Source: Gammaproteobacteria bacterium
GTDB taxonomy: Bacteria; Bacillota_I; Bacilli_A; Izemoplasmatales; UBA1188
DNA: 7,060 nucleotides
Assembly: GCA_024691665.1 (NCBI GenBank)
Contig: JAILNJ010000189.1
Coordinates: 1-7,060 of the forward strand
Direction: 5' to 3'
Below the pieces are notes generated by a model. That model was given only the letters and a program-made list of their open reading frames with translations. It was not told the origin of the DNA and did not search any database. This document shows, piece by piece, positions 4,313-7,060 of this stretch (position 1 is the stretch's first letter; the number at the start of each line of letters is the position of its first letter). The translations under genes and the position numbers were made by a program.

Positions 4313-6612
4313 TGAAAAGATTTGCATTAGCCGGAAACCCTAACTCAGGTAAAACCACTCTATTTAATGCCTTAACTGGTGCTACAGAATATGTAGGTAA
4401 CTGGCCAGGTGTTACAGTAGAAAGAAAGATTGGTACATATAAGAAACTTAGTGAACCAGTTGAGATCGTTGACCTTCCTGGTATTTATTCACTATCTCCT
4501 TATACTCCAGAAGAAGTTATCGCAAGAAACTTTATTATTGATGAAACTCCAGACGCAGTAATCAATATCGTTGATGCGACTAACCTCGAAAGAAACCTTT
4601 ATCTCACAACTCAAATTCTTGAGATGAAAGTTCCAGTAGTCATCGCGCTTAACGTGTATGATGAAGTTATTAAAAATGGTGATGAAATTGATACTGACCA
4701 ACTCTCAAAAGAACTTGGTGTTCCAGTAGTTAAAATTTCCGCTATTAAAGAAACTGGTTTAAAAGAATTGATGGAAACAGCTTTAGCTGAATCTTTAAAA
4801 GGAAGAGAAGCCAGAACTATCATTGACGTTAAAAAGATTAATGAATTAATTGAAAGCTTAGAAGATGAATTTGAAGTTAAAGGCGTATCTAACCCACTCT
4901 TCCACGCTGTAAAATTAGCTGAAAATGATGAAATTGAAGTTGAAAATCATAAAGACTTAATTGAAATCGTTGAAAAAGCTAAAGATAAATTAGATGATAA
5001 GACATTTGGTAATGATATTGAAGCTATTATCGCAGATAGTAGATATAAATTCATTTCAAACAAATGTTCAGTATGTTATAAAAAGTCAAGTAATGTTGAA
5101 GTAACTGCTGGTGATCACTTTGATCAAAGACTTACTAAATCAGATAAGATTGATAAAGTCTTAACTAATAAATGGGCAGGTATTCCAATCTTCCTTGCTA
5201 TTCTATTTGTAATCTTCCATGTTACATTTAGTGCAAATTTCTTATTCTTTGGTAAATTCATAGGATTTAGCGAAGAAGCAGCAGATGCAACTCTTGGAAT
5301 CTTCTTTACTCCAGATGGAATAAACTCTCCGGGTGTAATGCTTCAAACTGCATTAATTGCCTTTACTGATTGGCTCACAGAACTCTTGCATCAATTATTT
5401 GAAGTTATGGGTGCTGGATCATTCATTAGTGGCTTAATCGTTGATGGTATCTTTGCAGGATTATTCTCAATCCTTTCATTCTTACCTCAAATCTTATTAT
5501 TATTCTTATTCTTTGCAATCTTAGAAGATTCTGGATATATGGCACGTGTTGCCTTCATCTTAGATAGAATCTTTAGAAAGTTTGGTTTATCTGGAAGAGC
5601 ATTCATGCCTATGATTATGGGTTTTGGATGTAGCGTTCCAGCTATGATTAACACAAGAACTCTTGCAGATGATAAAGAAAGAACTGCAACTATCCGTGTT
5701 ATCCCATTCTTCTCATGCGGAGCTAAACTTCCAATCTTAGTTGGTGTTGCTGGTGGTATTGTTACACTTCTTGGTTGGAATGGTGCTGATGGAATCGTAT
5801 TTGGTATCTATGTATTTGGAATGTGTATGGCTATTGTTGCTGCACTTCTTATGAGAAATACATCTATGAGAGGAGAAGTACCTCCATTCATCATGGAACT
5901 TCCTGCATACCATAAACCTTCATTTAAAGCATTAATGATTCACTTATGGGATAAGACAAAACATTTCGTTAAGAAAGCATTCACAGTAATCATCGCATCT
6001 ACAATCCTTATTTGGTTACTCTCTCACTTAAGCTTCAAGTTCCAATACTTAGAAGATGAAGAAATCACAAGTTCAATGCTTGCTTATGTAGGTAGAGGCT
6101 TATTATGGCTCTTCACACCTCTTGGATTTGGTTACCAAGCTAACCTTGATGGTTGGGGATTCGTATTCGTTGTTGGTGCTGTATCAGGTTTAATCGCCAA
6201 AGAAAATGTTATTACAACATTTAGTACACTCGCAACAGCTATTAACGCTGTTAACTCATCAATCGTTATTGATGAAGCACTTGGTGAAGAAGTAGCTCCA
6301 GTTGTTGCTATGATTCAAGCTACAGGTATTCATGTATCTGGCTTACTCGCATATATCGCATTCAACTTACTCACTATTCCATGCTTCGCAGCCGTTGCCA
6401 CTGCTAAGGCAGAACTCCCTAAAGGACAAATCTGGAAGACAGTTCTATTCTGGCTTGGATTCTCATATGTTACTGCCGCAGCAGTATATGTATGCTTCGA
6501 ATGGTGGTGGACTTCATTTATTGTAGTCGCATTAATTGTTGGCTGTGTATTTGCTATCCATTATTACAATAAGAGACATCCACTTGATGCTCCAAAAGTA
6601 AAAGAGGCTTAA
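4312..6612 (+). CDS. feoB: Ferrous iron transport protein B (FeoB)
   Basis: This inner-membrane protein takes up Fe(II), with an N-terminal GTPase domain fused to a polytopic membrane domain. The 766 residues are near full family length. GTPase motifs: G1 GNPNSGKTT (8-16), G2 Thr35 in NWPGVTVE, G3 DLPG (54-57), G4 NVYD (114-117), G5 SAIKETG (143-149). A helical inhibitor-like region of about 165-245 follows, then LTKSDKIDKVLTNK (274-287) leading into the first membrane helix. The paired gate regions are clear: GFGCSVPAMINTRTL (437-451) with PFFSCGAKLPI (465-475), and GLIAKENVITT (626-636). Cys440, Cys469 and Cys691 (in IPCFAAVAT) are at positions proposed elsewhere to line the iron path. About ten hydrophobic helices follow to about 753, and the C-terminus is short and polar. 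Codon use is richer in ATC and poorer in ATA than in copA, suggesting higher expression. It overlaps feoA by one base, and the next gene starts two bases after its stop. Confidence 0.98.
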   Translation: MKRFALAGNPNSGKTTLFNALTGATEYVGNWPGVTVERKIGTYKKLSEPVEIVDLPGIYSLSPYTPEEVIARNFIIDETPDAVINIVDATNLERNLYLTTQILEMKVPVVIALNVYDEVIKNGDEIDTDQLSKELGVPVVKISAIKETGLKELMETALAESLKGREARTIIDVKKINELIESLEDEFEVKGVSNPLFHAVKLAENDEIEVENHKDLIEIVEKAKDKLDDKTFGNDIEAIIADSRYKFISNKCSVCYKKSSNVEVTAGDHFDQRLTKSDKIDKVLTNKWAGIPIFLAILFVIFHVTFSANFLFFGKFIGFSEEAADATLGIFFTPDGINSPGVMLQTALIAFTDWLTELLHQLFEVMGAGSFISGLIVDGIFAGLFSILSFLPQILLLFLFFAILEDSGYMARVAFILDRIFRKFGLSGRAFMPMIMGFGCSVPAMINTRTLADDKERTATIRVIPFFSCGAKLPILVGVAGGIVTLLGWNGADGIVFGIYVFGMCMAIVAALLMRNTSMRGEVPPFIMELPAYHKPSFKALMIHLWDKTKHFVKKAFTVIIASTILIWLLSHLSFKFQYLEDEEITSSMLAYVGRGLLWLFTPLGFGYQANLDGWGFVFVVGAVSGLIAKENVITTFSTLATAINAVNSSIVIDEALGEEVAPVVAMIQATGIHVSGLLAYIAFNLLTIPCFAAVATAKAELPKGQIWKTVLFWLGFSYVTAAAVYVCFEWWWTSFIVVALIVGCVFAIHYYNKRHPLDAPKVKEA

Positions 6613-6614
6613 CT

Positions 6615-6800
6615 ATGAAATGGTTTGAAATTCTATTACTAGTAATTGTTGTTGGTTTTGCTTTAACTATATTTGCTATAAGAATTAAAAAGTTAATAAA
6701 AAAAGAACCACTTGATTGTGATTGTGCTAGTAGTGGAAAGTCAAATCTAGTTAAGTGGTATCACAAAACCTATAAATGCAATTGTTCTAAGAACAAATAA
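6615..6800 (+). CDS. Small FeoB-associated Cys-rich membrane protein
   Basis: The 61-residue product has one N-terminal membrane helix (about 4-24, hydrophobic), then a basic stretch (RIKKLIKK) and a short tail with two CxC pairs: Cys35/Cys37 and Cys55/Cys57. The positive-inside rule puts the Cys tail in the cytoplasm. This fits the family found after feoB in many Firmicutes and often misnamed a virus attachment protein p12. Its function is not established; four cysteines could bind iron, zinc or an Fe-S cluster, and it may stand in for FeoC, which is not seen here. AAAGAGG (6601-6607) lies 7 bases before the ATG, and only two bases separate it from feoB, so it is the last gene of the operon, just before the terminator. 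Confidence 0.88.
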   Translation: MKWFEILLLVIVVGFALTIFAIRIKKLIKKEPLDCDCASSGKSNLVKWYHKTYKCNCSKNK

Positions 6801-6809
6801 TTCTCTCTT

Positions 6810-6843
6810 AGAGTTACCCGTCCCCCTTGGGTAACTCTTTTTT
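6810..6843 (+). terminator. Intrinsic terminator of the feo operon
   Basis: A perfect 10-bp stem AGAGTTACCC / GGGTAACTCT (6810-6819 with 6829-6838) closes a 9-base C-rich loop and runs into a T tract to 6843. It starts 9 bases after the stop of the small Cys-rich gene and separates feo from rpmG. Confidence 0.93.
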
Positions 6844-6894
6844 ACTGCCTAGAAATAATATTTAGTATTTAACCAAATCACCATATTTTTTACC

Positions 6895-6923
6895 TTGACT
6901 TTATATAATAAAAATGATAAATT
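6895..6923 (+). promoter_or_regulatory. Promoter of rpmG
   Basis: TTGACT (6895-6900) and TAAATT (6918-6923) are 17 bases apart, with TG one base before the -10 box (an extended -10). Transcription should start near 6930, leaving a short leader that contains the Shine-Dalgarno AGAGGTGA (6941-6948). This is a strong-looking housekeeping promoter, as expected for a ribosomal protein gene. The rest of 6844-6894 shows nothing I can name. Confidence 0.7.
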
Positions 6924-6952
6924 ATTCTAGTAATATTTATAGAGGTGAAATT

Positions 6953-7060
6953 ATGGCAAAAGATGGAAGACTTAATGTAGTTCTTAAATGTTCTGAATGT
7001 GGTAGTGAAAACTACAATGCTAGTAGAAATAAAAAGCTCCATGCCGAAAAGATGGAAGTT
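6953..7060 (+). CDS. rpmG: 50S ribosomal protein L33 (3' end outside window)
   Basis: The frame stays open to the right edge, giving 36 residues. LKCSECGSENYNASRNKK (11-28) matches the start of L33, where a CxxC zinc-ribbon half (Cys13, Cys16) precedes the NYxxxxNK segment that contacts 23S rRNA; the second Cys pair would lie just beyond the window. This is therefore likely the zinc-binding form. In many Firmicutes rpmG is followed by secE and nusG, which could be expected downstream but cannot be seen. AGAGGTGA precedes the ATG by 4 bases. Confidence 0.92.
   Translation, partial: MAKDGRLNVVLKCSECGSENYNASRNKKLHAEKMEV

Noticed and set aside
6332..6526. Short alternate-frame open reading frame inside feoB
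   Set aside because: It overlaps conserved feoB C-terminal helices in another frame and has no credible start site.

Overview
The window is AT-rich, gene-dense DNA. The base composition, strong GGAGG-type ribosome binding sites and clostridial/mollicute-like versions of FeoA, FeoB, the DtxR-type regulator and L33 suggest a low-GC Firmicute or a Tenericutes/Erysipelotrichia-type relative. This placement is an inference from composition and family resemblance; no rRNA or other phylogenetic marker is visible. Trp is read from TGG in the genes checked. All eight stop codons seen are TAA or TAG, never TGA, although nothing shows that TGA has been reassigned.

Layout: (1) Positions 1-2191, plus strand: the 3' part of a copper-exporting P1B-type ATPase (CopA) whose start lies outside the window. 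Its C-terminus carries an in-frame CopZ-like metal-binding domain. (2) Positions 2187-2220: a perfect bidirectional hairpin terminator shared with the convergent genes. (3) Positions 2212-3667, minus strand: a tight three-gene operon read dtxR-like -> tetR-like -> msrA, with gaps of 1 and 3 bases. (4) Positions 3668-3815: a 148-base divergent control region with two candidate promoters, a palindrome across the forward -35 box and two similar inverted repeats (GTTAG-N6-CTAAC) just downstream of the forward promoter. (5) Positions 3816-6800, plus strand: the ferrous iron uptake operon feoA-feoA-feoB plus a small Cys-rich FeoB-associated membrane protein, closed by a strong terminator at 6810-6843. 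(6) Positions 6895-7060: a promoter and the first 36 codons of ribosomal protein L33 (rpmG), cut by the window end.

The region works as a metal-homeostasis block: copper export, ferrous iron import, a metal-sensing repressor placed to control both its own operon and feo, and a methionine sulfoxide reductase that repairs damage expected from metal-driven oxidation. The most interesting points are the CopA-CopZ fusion with an apparent internal ribosome binding site, the mixed MntR/DtxR metal ligands in the two-domain regulator, the repeated operator-like palindromes, and the coupling of dtxR, an unassigned TetR regulator and msrA in one transcript. I found no mobile element, CRISPR array, tRNA or rRNA, and no sign of a wholly new defence or biosynthetic system.
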